Shown: positions 11,663-24,503, numbered from the stretch's first letter. The stretch is DNA of 64,000 bases from Verticillium longisporum (GCA_019188255.1 JAETXT010000015.1:1426001-1490000), one strand, 5' to 3'. Notes: generated by a model from the sequence alone, not told the origin. Translations and numbers: made by a program.

Positions 11663-11740
11663 GAGACAAGAGGTTCTACCTCTGGAGACAAGAGGTTCTA
11701 CCTCTGGAGACAAGAGGTAGAACAAGAGGTTCTACCTCTA
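11663..11740. repeat. 22-bp tandem repeat with internal hairpin
   Basis: Units at 11663-11684 and 11685-11706 (GAGACAAGAGGTTCTACCTC plus TG), then a third longer unit at 11707-11740 in which an inverted AGAGGTAGAAC segment is inserted. Each unit contains AGAGGT-TCT-ACCTCT, able to form a 6-bp stem. Confidence 0.85.
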
Positions 11741-14700
11741 TTATATCCGATGGCCTCCAAGCTTCTACTCACATTAAATCTATGTGATATCATACCTTGG
11801 AAGTAATTGACATGATGGAGTATGGACCTCTCAAGTCAACGACGAGGCCACTAAGAGCCAACGCAAATACAGTTGCTCAATCTATGACCTACAAATACCC
11901 AAAGTACAACCAAAACTTTCAGTATCGAATGAACTGCCTATGTCTGCCATGAAATATCAATCGCCGGCCCGTATCAAAACGGCTTATAGCATTGTCTCTG
12001 TCTGACGGGTCGTCAGGGGCCAAAGTCACCCACAACGAAGAGGATGAAGTCGTTCTGTGGCTTGGCCCGCAGGTCAACAGTGCCCTCTGATGTCGTCATA
12101 TTTGCGAGTGTCGAGCGCCCACAATCCACTCAAGGGTGCGGGTCTGGAGGAACGCTGTTACGCGGACAAACTTGACGTAAACCAACGTCTCGCCAAGTCT
12201 CATCGCAATTCGGCTTGACCTGCCAGCATTATGACGATCCCGAAAAGCCTCGATATCAGGCTGTTGGCCCAAGACGCATGGTCTCTAAACGGAACCAACC
12301 GGCGCCATCCTACTTGAACCAGGCATGCGAGTACTTGATTCGCAATAGCACAGCTCAAGCAAGTGTACGACTCATTCTGACCGGCATCACTTAGCCAGGG
12401 TTATTGGACCTCCCTGGATGGTGGCACAATCGGTTAAAACCTTAACATTTGTCGAGGAATCTATGACAAAGAAGGCGCTGCACTTCCGACGTTGCCACGG
12501 ATATGCTCAGCGACCGCACTCATCGGCAGCCAGGAACCCCAAGCGAACGATCTCGGTTGTGATGCTTGGGATTATAACTAATTACGTGACTAAATGGTGC
12601 ACACCATAGGCGAGCCGAGGTGCTCGCCTTGCTACTGGTACTGTCTTTCGGGATAATCGGATAGCCGGAGCATCAGCCGTCAGATTCGTTCGCTCCCTTC
12701 TACATGATCCCTTTAGAATCGGCGGAGCAAGTCGCACTTGCGAGGGAGACGGCAACATGCGAAGCGCCTCCGCTGAAATCTTCCTCCTCGGACTCGACCC
12801 GGAGCGAGGAACATTGTGCGGGCGCTAGTTCGGATGGTAATGTTTCGGTCCTCGTCGCATGAATGTCAGTCACGCAGCCATCTCCAACATATACCCCCTA
12901 GAACGACATATCGACAACCACGTTCACGAGTCGAAACCGCAGCAATGGCGTCTTTCAAGTAGATGCGCCTGACAATTGTCTCCAGGCGGAGCTGTAACCC
13001 GGCATCTCAAGCCGATTGTTGCGTAATGCTTGACAGGCCTGATATCTGTTCTGACTCGGCCCACAGGCTATCGTTGAGATTATCTGCTAGGGAATGCTGT
13101 TGCTGTACGGCTGAAGCATACAATCAACGGAAACTTTTGAGAATGGTCATTGCAACGTCCGAGGCCGGGCCTGAGGGAAATTTCCGCAACCTTGCCGAGC
13201 TAAGGATGCAACCAAAATGCCGTTCTCGCGTGCGCCTCGAGAGGGCGCAGGGTGGCTCGCCCGCAGAATGATGCCTCCAGAAGTACATCTCCCACGTAAT
13301 GCTGGCTCGCGGCTGGCTCGCGGATGGCTCGCAGACGGTCTTGAGTATCGATAATGCGCGATTCAGTTCGCCGATTTGCGCCGATACTGAGGTTACTCAT
13401 TTACCTGCGTCAAAAGCTTGTTTCCCCAGACGGAGTTTCAATGCTGAGATGCCGTTGACACATGAAAACCCAACTCAAAGAGGGCCTTGTCAAGCCATGA
13501 GGTGTGGTTATCAAGCGGCGCGAATGACCTGAAGTCTAGACCGCAGGGAGTTGGCCGGAGCGTTCCTGAGGCGCGAGTCAGCCACGAGCGTGGTGTTGCT
13601 ATAGTGAAGCCGGCGAGCCGAAGATACGAAATGGGCGGGGGAGAAATCAGCGACAGGCGATTGACAAAGGAATTGTCGGAGTCGCGCCAGAGAGAGGACG
13701 ACGAAGGAAGCAAGAAGCGGAAGCCCGTTTTCTCTGCCCAATGATGATGTATCTGATCAAATGCCCTCGCTGAGCAACGAGGGGCAAGACGGCGTGGCAC
13801 GATTGTGGTCCGAGGATGCGGCGCGGTCAAACAAGATGTTCAGGTTCAGCTCGTGACCGAAGCTAGAGCAATCGTTGACAACAGGAAACGACACGTGATA
13901 GCGCCTCGAGGCTCAGCTCCAACCAGCTGCCCTCCTGGCTCTTGGTCAGCACACCCGGACAGAACAGGGGCTGGCCAGGGGCGAGTCACGGATTCAGGCC
14001 CACGGCGGTGCCAGATCCAAAAAAGAAGGTTAATAGGCGGCGGCCTCTCTAGCCCCGGATTCGAGTCTTGGCGCGTCAAACAGAACGAACCTGTGGCTGT
14101 TTGCCGTTGTTTTGTTGGTTCTGTGGCTACCTCGATCTGATGTCAAGATTCGTTGGGCGTCGGCCGCATTGTCTCTGGTGGTGATGGTGGGAGTCAGTCA
14201 GACGGAATGCATGGGCCGCTGCCAGCCGATCGGCAGCAGGAGGCTTAAGGACGACAAGGAAAAGAAAGCCTCCGAACAGTCGGGATCATGGAGGGCACCA
14301 AGTCGGACGAAAGAGAGCCCATCGACTGCCAGTGGCGTCGCTGAGTTGAGACGGTGTCCTCAGATGGGAGGAGCTATCTGTCCGTGAGAGGAACGTGTGA
14401 GGGAGCGGCGCCAACACCACCAAAATCAGACGATTTGCTAAGAACACCACCACAGCATGAGCCAGCGGCCGCTAACGAAGAGGAGCCTTGGGTGGATCTG
14501 TAGGCCTGCGGGCGGCGCACGGCTGGAAGCCTTCGAGAAGCCTGACGGTGTGGGGAAGCCATGTCGTCGACGAATGGTCGTGATGCTATCCAATCTTAGG
14601 GCCAGTAGCGGCGTGCGGCGCAAATCCTCAGCACTGTCTCTCGCCTCCCTGCCCGCCTTGTCGGACAGCTGAAGCTCATTGGAAGTGTCGAGGTACTCGC

Positions 14701-15940
14701 GTCGTCGAGGCAAAAGCCAAAGTGTGAGGCAGAAACCAGTCATGCCATCGACGAACAGCATCGGCGACACCGTTCGAAACAACTTTGCCCAACCAACCAC
14801 ACGAAGCTGTCAAGCTTATCTAGAGTTCCAATCGACGTGGGCAGCGTTCACCTGGTTCATGCAGTATCACCTCATCGCCCTCGTCCCAGGGCTGTCTTCA
14901 TCGCCAGGTCTCGAATACTGTGACCAGTCATGGGCCAAGCTGGAGGGGCACAGGATAGCAAGAAAAAGAACCTTTCAGCCTGTCAGCGTCAGCATTGGTT
15001 ATCAAGTGACAGTCACAGAGGACAGAAGCACGAATCGCAGTCACGAAACGCCAAGGTAATGTCGCTTTCCCCCAGTGCGCAAGATAGAGACACGACGCGA
15101 GACACGCCAGCACTGACCCCCCCCCCCCTCCCCTCCCCTCCTGCTCGGAGATTGAGCCCGAACAGGCCATCGCGCAACCCCCCTCTTCGCCTTCCGAACC
15201 AGACGCCAATTACGGGGTCGTGAGTCGCAAACGGAAGGAGGCAAGGTATCTTGGCTGTGGCAAGACCCCCAGCGATCCATCTGGATGCGCTAGCGAAACG
15301 ATCGGAGGGGTAAGGGTGAGATGGGCAAATGCTCACCATGGGCCCATCACAGCGACGACAGCGCGGCTCATCTGGCTTTGACGATGCGGCGAAGTCGCCA
15401 AGCACCTGCTGTTCTCGAGCTCGCTCGTGTCGCCGCCAACCTCGAATTCCAAGAATCGAAATAGCGCCCCGCGGCGTCGCTGGCGCGCGCTGTACTAGGC
15501 ATCCAAGGACCACCCTAAGGCAGGATGAGAGGGCATGGCGATACGTGCATGGATGACCCGTCAATTGAAACCTTATTGAAGCACTTACTGTACCTACCTG
15601 CCTGTATTCGGCACGATGGCCAACACGAGACGAAAGGGGACCCGGCCGCTTTTCCTGCAGACTGACTCCTACTCCGGTGCAGGCCCTAGAAGCTATTCCT
15701 ATCGCCGCCCGCCTTGCCGGGCCCGAGGATTGATTCTGGGCCCCAGCGGGCGCGTCGCGGTACTTGAGCAATCTCCTATCCTGGCCAGGCGGCTCGGGCG
15801 ATGAGCGACGTCGAGAACGCGTCTATCTCACATGCTTCGGGAAGTTTGCGAATGAGCTTCATCGATCCGCGCTCTCCCCGAGACTCCATGCGGTGCCCCG
15901 CCAGGGCTGACGAGGTCAGGGGCGGTATGTACTCATCTTT

Positions 15941-15974
15941 GTGCGTGTGTGTGTGTGTGTACGTGAGTGTGTGT
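15941..15974. repeat. GT-rich microsatellite
   Basis: Interrupted (GT)n run: GTGCGTGTGTGTGTGTGTGT followed by ACGTGAGTGTGTGT. No function inferred. Confidence 0.9.
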
Positions 15975-16782
15975 CAATCGACAAGAAGCTTTCGATTGTC
16001 AGCTGGGCGAGGCTGGGGCCGCCTTGTGCACCACCTTGACCACTCCCCCTCTGCCTACTCGGATGGACAAGTTTCGTCGATCAATCAATGGCCGTGGTTT
16101 GTTTTCGAAGGTCACAAGCGGACAATGATCAGAGTGGTCTCGAAGTAGGAGGCACGAATTGACGCCACCACTACCAGGGCGGGAGAGCCCGCGGGTCTGG
16201 GGTTGGGCCAATGATGCCTTCGGGTCCCTGTCATCTTGTACGTAAGGTTGGTCATCGCGAGACCTGTCTCGCACGGTTTCAGCTGTTTTCATGACCACGC
16301 AATACGCACTCCGCATTTTAGACCACCACGCGATTCCGTAAGAACAACGAGGAATGGATCGTGCGGAGGAATAAGGTAGGACCTGGTTGTCTGGAAAGTC
16401 TGGGGATGAACGGATGGGGCCGGATGCGAAAAGATGGGGGCAATGGGCATGACCGAACAAGACGCAAGAACCGTCGTGATCGCATCACGCTTGTGGTTCT
16501 GTGGTGGCAAGCCATTATGCACTTGGGAAGATCGTCTGGCACAAGGACTGATGTGACAAGGCTGCTAAGGACTTGCCCGGGATGATGCACTACCTGATGA
16601 TTGAGGCAATGGGCATACAATCAGTAGGGGGCCAAAAGCCTCCTCCCCGAAGGAGCCGAACCGTTGGAGGGTCGTCCACCCAGAGAAAGCACCCCCCTAA
16701 GAGGCAAATCATACCACATCGCCCAACGGCCACCAGTCTTCGTCACGATACGCGGGTACCGGTAGGACGCACACACTCGTCA

Positions 16783-16816
16783 CTACCTAGGTAGGTACCT
16801 AGGTACCTTAGGTAGG
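16783..16816. repeat. TACCTAGGTA-type palindrome cluster
   Basis: The densest example in the window: ACTACCTAGGTAGGTACCTA followed by GGTACCTTAGGTAG, several overlapping palindromes. Confidence 0.8.
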
Positions 16817-17031
16817 GAAACTTGGGTCCGTGATCAGCAGCTTGGCCCTCCATCCCACATGGAAAAGTCGAGAAAAAAAAAAGCCAAGCTCGGGCAGCTG
16901 CAAACGCACGACCAACGGCTGATGAATGAGTAGTCTGCAGGATGCGCGAGTGGCGACAGGCTTGAGATGGTTTGCTTAACCTTGCATTCTCCCGAATGCG
17001 GCATCATTCATGCACGAAAAATGAGAGGACG

Positions 17032-17061
17032 AGGACGCGGACGAGACGAGACGAGACGAGA
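17032..17061. repeat. GACGA pentanucleotide repeat
   Basis: Four consecutive ACGAG units at 17041-17060 preceded by imperfect GAGGACGCGGACGAG copies. Confidence 0.85.
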
Positions 17062-17310
17062 TGACCATGGGAATGAGAGCCCCCGTAAGCCTGCAGCACA
17101 GCACTCCTCATGACCGTTTCGGCGTCTTGTGGGTAGTTTGGGGGCCTGAGGAATGCGGGATGCATGCCAGCAGCCGTTGAGGTCATGCCGTTTGTTGTGG
17201 CACACCTGCCTGAACCTACCCAGTGTCACTTGTTCGCCAAAAAGATCCAAGCATGGGCGGAGGCAAGAAATAGAAGTCAGCCACCAAGCCACATGGCCGT
17301 TGAAGGCACC

Positions 17311-17334
17311 ACCTACCTACCTATGTTAGGTATG
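17311..17334. repeat. TACCTA / TTAGGTA motif
   Basis: ACCTACCTACCTATGTTAGG then TATG; a further copy of the intergenic motif family. Confidence 0.6.
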
Positions 17335-17871
17335 TGGTTTGGAATATCTACCTTAGCTGCTAAGATAGGATAGGATCGGCTGAGGGGGAGCGACGACCTG
17401 ACGCCAAAGTGAGGGGTGTCGTGAAGGGAGAGGGGGGGGAAAGGCAAATCAGTTCAGTATGAATGGCGAATGATACCAGAGATGCACCGATGGCGATGCG
17501 CGCAACCGAGCCACTCGACGAGTCGCTGAGGCCTGCCAGAGATTGGGAAATGGGGCATAGAGTCGCACAGGTGCTCAATCCCAGCCTTGGCATCAGCAAG
17601 CCCCAACGAATCAATCGCCGTCCCATGGGCGATAGGCGGCTCCGTTATCTGCGTGGGGAAAGCATGCCCCTCCACGCCTGGCCAATTAAAGTCGCGTCGC
17701 GGCAGAGGGCCGGGCAACTGCAAGGCAGTCAGAGTTACCTGGGTGGACTGCAGACTGACAAGGAATTCAGTGGCAGTTGAAAGGGGAGGGGGTGCGTAAG
17801 AGGCAAAAGCCCAGCAAGACCAGGCCAGAGCAACTGGGTGGTGTTGGTAAGGTGGTAAGGTGGCCTGGGTG

Positions 17872-17885
17872 GGTACCTTAGGTAG
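17872..17885. repeat. GGTACCTTAGGTAG motif
   Basis: A single compact copy of the intergenic motif family. Confidence 0.6.
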
Positions 17886-18797
17886 CCAAGACTCCGGAAG
17901 CAGGTGCTGGTTGGTGGTGGGCCGTGTAGCAGCTAATCACTTGGCGGCAGCTCCAGCCAATTTCAACCGCACTCGCACCTGCCCTTTCTGGAAAGCAGCT
18001 CCTAGGCATACAGGCTGTGGGGCCCAGGCTGCGCGACTCTGCGCCTGCCGTTGTTGTCGGGTGGATCGATCGAGCTGGGGCCGGACCCTTCTCGAGGGCT
18101 TGGGCGACAGGGATACGAGGACGAGCCAAGTCTCGAGCCGGTGCCGGGATGGGAAGGAGCACCTGCCAATGCAGGGTTGATGTTGGGGCACCTCTCGCTT
18201 GCCGCACTGGTGCACGTCGCAGCTGCCCCTCCCACAGGAACCAGGACCGAGTGGGTGTTCTGCCCAGCCCAACTGGCAAAGCAGACAGGTCACCACTGGC
18301 TAGAGGACCCACTAAGTAAGGTGCTCTTGGTGCTGTGTTTGGGTGGGCTGGGGGCACCTGGGGGATAAGGGGAGCCAGGGTGAGCACCCCCTAGTGAGCC
18401 AATCAGCGCCACGCCCCTGATACGGCGACACTGGAATCCTTCCATGCATGGAAGGTGGCCGGACGCAGCCAGCGACCAAGTAGCTCCCATTGTTGCACTG
18501 TACCTTCCCGGCGTGTTCTTGCCTTCGGCTGCCCCCCCCCCCCGGTCTTCGACCTGGACCCAAGACCAGGAGCGGGAGCAGCACCAGCAATCCCAGGAGT
18601 CGCGGCAGCAGCAAGAGCAGACGGATGTTCGCACCTGCACTTTCATAAAAGACTGCCCTTCCGCCTCTCTCGTCACCTCTCTTCTTCCCCCCCCCTCAGC
18701 CCAGCTCTGTCCTCCCTTCTTCGGCCCTGAGGTGCATTCCTTCTTTCAACCCTCACCAAATCACCAACCCCAAGCTCAACACCGACTGAGCGCAACA

Positions 18798-20771
18798 ATG
18801 TCGATGAAGGAGACCGCCCTCGGCGTGGCCACGGCCGCGCCCCCCACCGTCGATGACCCCATGGGTCTCGACGCCGACAAGCTCGAGAGCAATCGCCCTT
18901 ACGCCGGCGACGGCAACGTCCCCAAGGATTTCCGTGAGCAGGACTTCATGACCCGTAACGGTCTCAACCTCCGCTCCTTCACTCGCCGTATGTACAGACC
19001 TCCTCCGCCGGCCTCGGGCCGCTTCTCCCACTCGGCCTACGTTCCCACCGTCCGCTGTTTGAGACCTCGAACCCCGACTGACACAACGCCTAGGTGACTT
19101 CGGTACCGGCGACGTCGAGCTCGATCGCTCCATGAAGACCCGTCACTTGCACATGATTGCCATCGGCGGTTCCATCGGTGCTGGTTTCTTCGTCGGCTCC
19201 GGTAGCGCCTTTGTTAAGGGTGGTCCCGGTTCTGTCCTCATCTGCTTCTCCATCGCCGGTGTCATGATCTTCAACGTCATCCACGCCCTCGGCGAGCTCG
19301 CTGTTATGTACCCTGTCTCTGGTGGTTTCTACACTCTGTCTACCCGCTTCATCGATCCTTCTTGGGGTTTCGCCATGGGCTGGAACTACGTAAGTTCTTC
19401 GTGCTTCAATTGTCTGTTGATACATTTTGACTAAACGCCTTGCGCCAGGTCTTCCAATGGTTGATTGTCCTGCCTCTCGAACTTACTGTCTGCTCTTTCA
19501 CCGTCAAGTACTGGAATAAGGAAATTAGCGACGCTGTCTGGATCACTGTTTTCTGGGTTGTTATCATCATCGTCAACATCTTCGGCACTCTGGGTTACGC
19601 TGAGGAGGAGTTCTGGAGCTCTTGCTTCAAGCTCGCCGCCATCGTCATCTTCATGATCGTTGCTGTCGTTCTCATCTGCGGTGGTGGTCCCAAGGGCTAC
19701 AAGTTTGACGAGTACCACGGCGACATCTACTGGCGCGATCCTGGTGCGTTCCAGAACGGCTTCAAGGGCTTCTGCTCCGTTTTCGTCACTGCCGCCTTCT
19801 CCTACGCCGGCTCTGAGCTTGTCGGTCTCGCCGCCGCCGAGTCTGAGAACCCCGCCAGAGCCCTTCCTGGTGCCGTCAAGCAGGTCTTCTGGCGTATTAC
19901 CCTCTTCTACATTGTCGGTCTCACCCTCGTCGGTCTTCTCGTCTCCTCGCGCGACGAGCGTCTCCTCAACGCCAAGAACCCCTACGCTGAGGGCACTTCT
20001 CCCTTCGTCCTGGCCGCCAAGGATGCCGGTCTTAAGGGTTACGATTCGTTCATGAACGTTGTCATCTGCATCTCTGTCGTCTCTATCGGTGTTTCTTGCG
20101 TCTATGGCGGCTCGCGTACCCTGTCCGCGCTCGCTCACACCGGTTACGCCCCTAAGATCTTCACCTACGTTGACAAGTCGGGCCGTCCCCTTGTGTCTGT
20201 TCTCTTCCTCCTCGCCTGGGGTGGCCTTGCCTACATTGTCCTCGGCGCCCACGGCTCCGTCGTCTTTGACTGGCTCCTTGCCCTTTCCGCCCTGGCCGCT
20301 CTCTTCACCTGGGGTTCCATCTGCCTGGTACGTTCTGCCTCCCGCTATTCAGTCATTTGTTCCAACGCTAACATCTCCCAGTGCCACATTCGTTTCCGCA
20401 CTGCCTGGAAGAGGCAGGGTCGCTCGCTCGACCAGATCCCCTTCCACGCTGCTGGTGGTGTCTACGGCTCGTACATGGGTCTCACTCTCTGCGCTGTCAT
20501 CCTGATTGCCCAGATCTTCGTTGCCATCATGCCCTACGGCCAGTCCGGCCCCGGCACTGCTGAGGACTTCTTCATGTCCTGCCTTGCCATTCCCGTCGTC
20601 CTCGTCTTCTGGGCCTGCGGCTACTTCTGGAAGCGCACTGGTTGGCTCACCATTGACCAGATCGATCTCGATGCTGGTCTCCGTGAGCTCAACTGGGAGG
20701 AGATCAACGCCCCCCGTGCCCGCGTCGCCGCCATGCCTGCTTGGCGCCGCGCCCTCACTCGCGTCTTCTAA
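18798..20771 (+). CDS. Amino-acid permease (APC superfamily, yeast AAT type)
   Basis: Four exons: 18798-18987, 19094-19389, 19449-20327 and 20382-20771, giving 584 residues. The start MSMKETALG was chosen because family N-termini begin here; the frame is open further upstream but passes through the putative TATA region. The cytosolic tail ends in RDFGTGDVELDRSMKTRH, then TM1 IAIGGSIGAGFFVGSG, GGFYTLSTRF, EVG-like loop ESENPARALP and about 12 hydrophobic segments. This is the Gap1/Dip5-like group that imports amino acids with H+ at the plasma membrane. Codon use is strongly C-ending, suggesting high expression. The last intron (20328-20381, 54 nt) is a multiple of three with no stop, so retention would add 18 residues; homology (GSICL/CHIRFR) supports splicing. 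Exact substrate unknown. Confidence 0.93.
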
Positions 20772-22081
20772 GCGCGTGTTCTTTTCTTTGATACCAAGGG
20801 GTGTTACACGGAGGAGGTACATATCTCGCTGCGCAGATGTCGGACCAGTTTAATAGGGCTGTCAGCCTCGTGAGCGGCATGCGCGGCTCATCTGGAAAGG
20901 CATGCTGCCATTCGTTGCTATAAGATACCATATACATATACAATGTTTAGACGCTGTCGACAACCTGCGTCCTACTGACATGCTCTGTTGTCTGTTTACG
21001 TCTGTGCTTTTATCGTAAATCGAAGCAGCAAGACGACTGATCGACTTTGTTTCGTATTATGCCAACTGTCCCAGATCCCTCAAGAGCCTGCTCGTACACC
21101 AAGATCTTGTCTTCATCTGCCATGCCCCAAGCTTTGATCAATTATTCAACTGCAACTGTGAGGGATGTGGCACATCACATCAGTCGAAGGGCATTCTTAC
21201 AGGCTATACTTTGGTAGCTTTACATTCCATATCACTATCTTATGAGGGGTCCGTAATATTTTCACTGAACAATTGTGAGTGCGTGGGCTGGGCAGATTGA
21301 AGAGGTCTTCCCCATGTGGTCCGCAGGTGATAGAAAATAGATATGGTATCGTAATATATCCCAATTCGGGCCCTTTGCAGCTAGGAGGGCCCTCCGCAGT
21401 CATTGTATATACGTTATCGTAGTTCTTAGGTAGTCCCTAACCGCCCCCCCTGCTCCGTGGCTCCTCAGGGACCACTAGACAGCAATATCAGTCTTGTAAA
21501 TTGTCGTGCTGGGAGCGAGATTCTATCGTGTTATGAACCTCGATCAGGCTCTAGTCACGTTTTTGAGGAGCGACCAGACTTAGGATTCATATTTGAGAAA
21601 GCCAGACAATCTGCGTGATGGCGTCCTTTATACAGCCAGAGTATCTCATCGCGGGAAATAAACGGCATGTCTTGGCGCATACCGGAAATGAGCAGCATTC
21701 CCGCTCTCCAGCGACTTCCTGCTCAAATCACCTCAATAACAGCACCATGGTGCCTGATTCAATAATTGTTCCCCACTCAAGGAGCGGTGCCCATGGTCCG
21801 AAGGGACTTGAGTGCTCTGATGCAACGCTGCCTGCGCAAAGTGCGGATGTTTTCGGCAGCATAGCAGCGTTACTGCCACCCACACAAGGGGACATCATGT
21901 CTGGGAAGACCAAGCGGGCTTGCTGGAACAGCACGTTCTGCAAAAGAGGGGTTGCCCTCTGGGAGAAAGGTGATTTGCACCAAGCATATTTAATCGCCGG
22001 TCTGTCTATAAACAAAATGCTGCTCTCTAGCCCGTTGCAATCCGCTTCAGATCGTGAAAACCTCGACGGAAAGCACTTGCA
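20772..22081. other. Intergenic; contains a repeat relic
   Basis: About 1.3 kb without a supported gene. The first part is the permease 3' flank and is AT-rich. A relic at about 21275-21460 matches a segment near 50.1 kb in inverted orientation. Confidence 0.5.
21275..21460 (-). repeat. Dispersed repeat relic, copy A
   Basis: Read on the minus strand, this segment contains GACTGCGGAGGGCCCTCCTA, then GCTGCAAAGGGCC, and 60 bases further CTGCGGACC and GGGGAAGACCTCTTCA. These line up in the same order with 50040-50215 on the plus strand. Both copies are diverged; the element family is not recognised. Confidence 0.65.
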
Positions 22082-24503
22082 ATGAGATTCGATTCAGCTT
22101 TCCCCTGGCTTCTGGCTGCCAGTCTTGGCCTAGCAAGAGAATCTCAAGATGAGGATGCCATCGCACCGCCTATGATGAAGGGGAAATATGCCCCAGGCGC
22201 CTACATTGCGGAGATATCCGACGGCCAAGTAAGTGAACGGGGATGCTTGCACAGGAAACATATGCTGACCGAGCCTATAAGGACAGACGAGTGCATCTCA
22301 AGCCTCGGGGCCCAAGGAGGTGTAACTAGTGTTGAGGAGCGCATCCGCTTCGACTCCACAGTCTTCAAGGGCACGTCATTCAACCTTGGAATTGTTCAGA
22401 AGGAAGACGAAGAAGAGGTCGTACGCCAGGTCGGGGCTTCACCCGAAGCCAGAAACATCTGGCCTGTCAAAGTTATTTCATCGCCCCAACCGAATTTAGC
22501 TTGGACAGCCCAAGGCAAACCCTTGGTTGAAGTTCAGCGGAGACAGGTTGGCAAAGACGGTCATTCGCCTCACATCATGACGCAGGTCGATCGCTTTCAT
22601 GCTGAGGGAATCACTGAAGAGGGGTTTCGGATAGGTATCGTTGATACTGGCTTCGATTACACCCATCCAGCCCCAGATGCCTCGTCGAGTTCGGCGCAAA
22701 TGTCGCCGGTGGCAGCTACGATGAAAGTCAGCCACCCAACCCAGACGGAGACCCTTTTGAAGATTGTAACGGCCACGCAACGCATGTCGCTGAGATCATC
22801 GCCGCGCTGTATAACCCGCTTGGCTTCAAAGGCGCCGCGCCTGGTGTCAAAATTGGCATGTTCCGCGCCTTAGCTGCTCTGACATTACGACAATGGACGC
22901 TCCCATGGCTGCCATTTAGAAGATGGAAGTGACATTATCACTGGCCAGTCGGACTGGCAAGTGGCTAGAGCCAAAAGCCATTTGCATTGCTGGTGTCGCG
23001 CATTGTTGAGGCCGGTGTTCCCTGCACCTTTTCAGGTGGTAACAAGGTTGGGGGCACAGAAGGCCTCTTCGGCGTCAGTGCCCCCTCAATTGGCGATGGA
23101 GTCCTATCGCTTTCGTCGTTCCAACATACCCATGACCCATCCTACGACGCGCCTAGCGGACAAGCTAGCGAGATTTCGAATACGGACACGGGTGGTGCCG
23201 TCAGTACTTTCACAAGCTGGGGACTGACCTTTTATTTGGGGAATGAGCTGGATGTTGGCGCACCAGCAGAAATATTCTTTCAATTTTGCCGCTAGCTCAG
23301 GGTGGCTATGGAGTTGCTTCAGGGACGTCAATGTCCTGCCCTCTTATTGCCGCCATTGTTGCTCTGGTTGTTGAGGCCAGTGTCTCTCTCCCCTTAAGCG
23401 ACAACTTAATCTAATGGTACCTAAGAGTAAGAACATAACGGGAGATTCAATGAATTCTCTCAATGTCCGCTAAGACCGGTAGATCATACGACATGTCGAC
23501 AGGCCGGCCAGTCCTAAGTCCTGGTCTTGGCCCCGTTCCAGAGCAAGGTACAGGCTTGGTACAGGCATACGACGCAATCCACTCTATCGTCTTCCTGATT
23601 GTCACACAGTTGTATTTCAACGACACTGAGAACTCTCTCCGACACTGAGAACTTTCTCTCTGAACAAGCTTTTATGGTTCGAAATAAAGGCACCCTTTCA
23701 GTGACTTCCGCCATCGGACACAGGCCCGCGCTCACTGCGGACACCCTTTGGTCAGGCATGGTATACAAGCAATCATCACCACTTCTGACGAGCGCCTACG
23801 CTGGGCTTTCATTTCCCCCTCAAGAACAATTGTTCAGCCTGGAAATGAAGTACAGGTCTTGGTTACCGCAACACCACCGAAGGACGTCGACATCTCTGTG
23901 GTGCCCATTTACTCCGGACGGATCACTCTCAATGATACTTCAAGTGAAAATTCTAGCTCACAGCTTGCACTGACGTACATAGTAGTCGCAGGAGCGATGC
24001 GAAATACTATAGTAATGGCATCGTCTCGCATGTGGACTACGCGGTCGGACAACTCGGGCAGCTCGCCACTTCCAGGCGGAGTGACTGCATAGCTTTCTGC
24101 CCCACCTAGAAACAAAAACTTGACCAGAAATCCGCTTGAAGTCTCAGATCTCATCCTACCGCCAAGTGCACTTCCAAGTCAGTCCATCTGGCTCGTCATG
24201 GGGAGTGCCGAAGTCCGTCTTGAACTGCAGCTCCCGGCACCATCATGCTTGACCGCTGCTCCACGGCAGAAGTAGAACGGGCTTGGTGATGTGACAGTAG
24301 GTAATATCGAAGACTATCCTACAACATACAACCGAAACGTTGGCTGGGCGTCTTCATGGAACGGTAGAATGGCGGATGGTTCCTGGGCACTTCCCGATCC
24401 ATACCGCTTCGTTGTAATCGCGCTGTGGACCTTTGGCAATGGAGGCGACGTCAGAGACTGGGATCGCTTTAACTTCATAGAAATCAGGCTACAGTATGTT
24501 TGA
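22082..24503 (+). pseudogene. Subtilisin-like (S8) secreted protease pseudogene
   Basis: A signal-peptide-like start (MRFDSAFPWLLAASLGLA) leads into a propeptide region (YIAEISDGQ, then after a probable intron at 22231 FKGTSFNLGI). The catalytic triad boxes are all recognisable but lie in three different frames: Asp in GIVDTGFDYTHP near 22638, His in CNGHATHVAE near 22770 and Ser in SGTSMSCP near 23325. Further lesions are a frameshift near 22672, lost sequence near 22880-22960, a stop near 23295, and a 19-bp tandem duplication at 23621-23658. C-terminal pieces (VPEQGTGLVQAYDA, then NGRMADGSW...YRFVV near 24350-24440) match the fungal vpr-like minor extracellular protease layout. It cannot make an active enzyme as read. 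Lesions are too many for sequencing error alone. Confidence 0.88.

Larger units (their letters stand above)
11192..18797. other. 7.6-kb interval without a supported gene
   Basis: The first 0.8 kb is AT-rich and holds a 22-bp tandem repeat (11663-11740). From about 12 kb on, base composition is like the rest of the window, but open frames on both strands are low-complexity, overlap one another and show no domain motif. It contains simple repeats, including a GGCTCGC repeat near 13303-13333, C-rich runs near 15117-15137, and several TACCTAGGTA-like motifs. The last few hundred bases, with pyrimidine runs and an ATAAAAG near 18645, are probably the promoter and leader of the permease at 18798. 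Confidence 0.5.

Noticed and set aside
11663..11740. CRISPR-like array
   Set aside because: Units are directly adjacent with no unique spacers; this is a eukaryotic tandem repeat.
14045..14065. tRNA T-arm-like GGATTCGAGTC
   Set aside because: No matching stem, A box or acceptor arm around it. Other TTCGA sites in the window (41370, 44933) also fail to fold as tRNAs.
15013..15771. 252-codon open frame on the minus strand
   Set aside because: Low-complexity, Arg/Gly-rich, overlaps frames on the other strand, no domain and no intron structure.
19431..20252. 273-codon antisense frame
   Set aside because: Mirror of the permease gene; Asp/Glu/Gly-rich composition is a by-product of the sense strand's biased codons.
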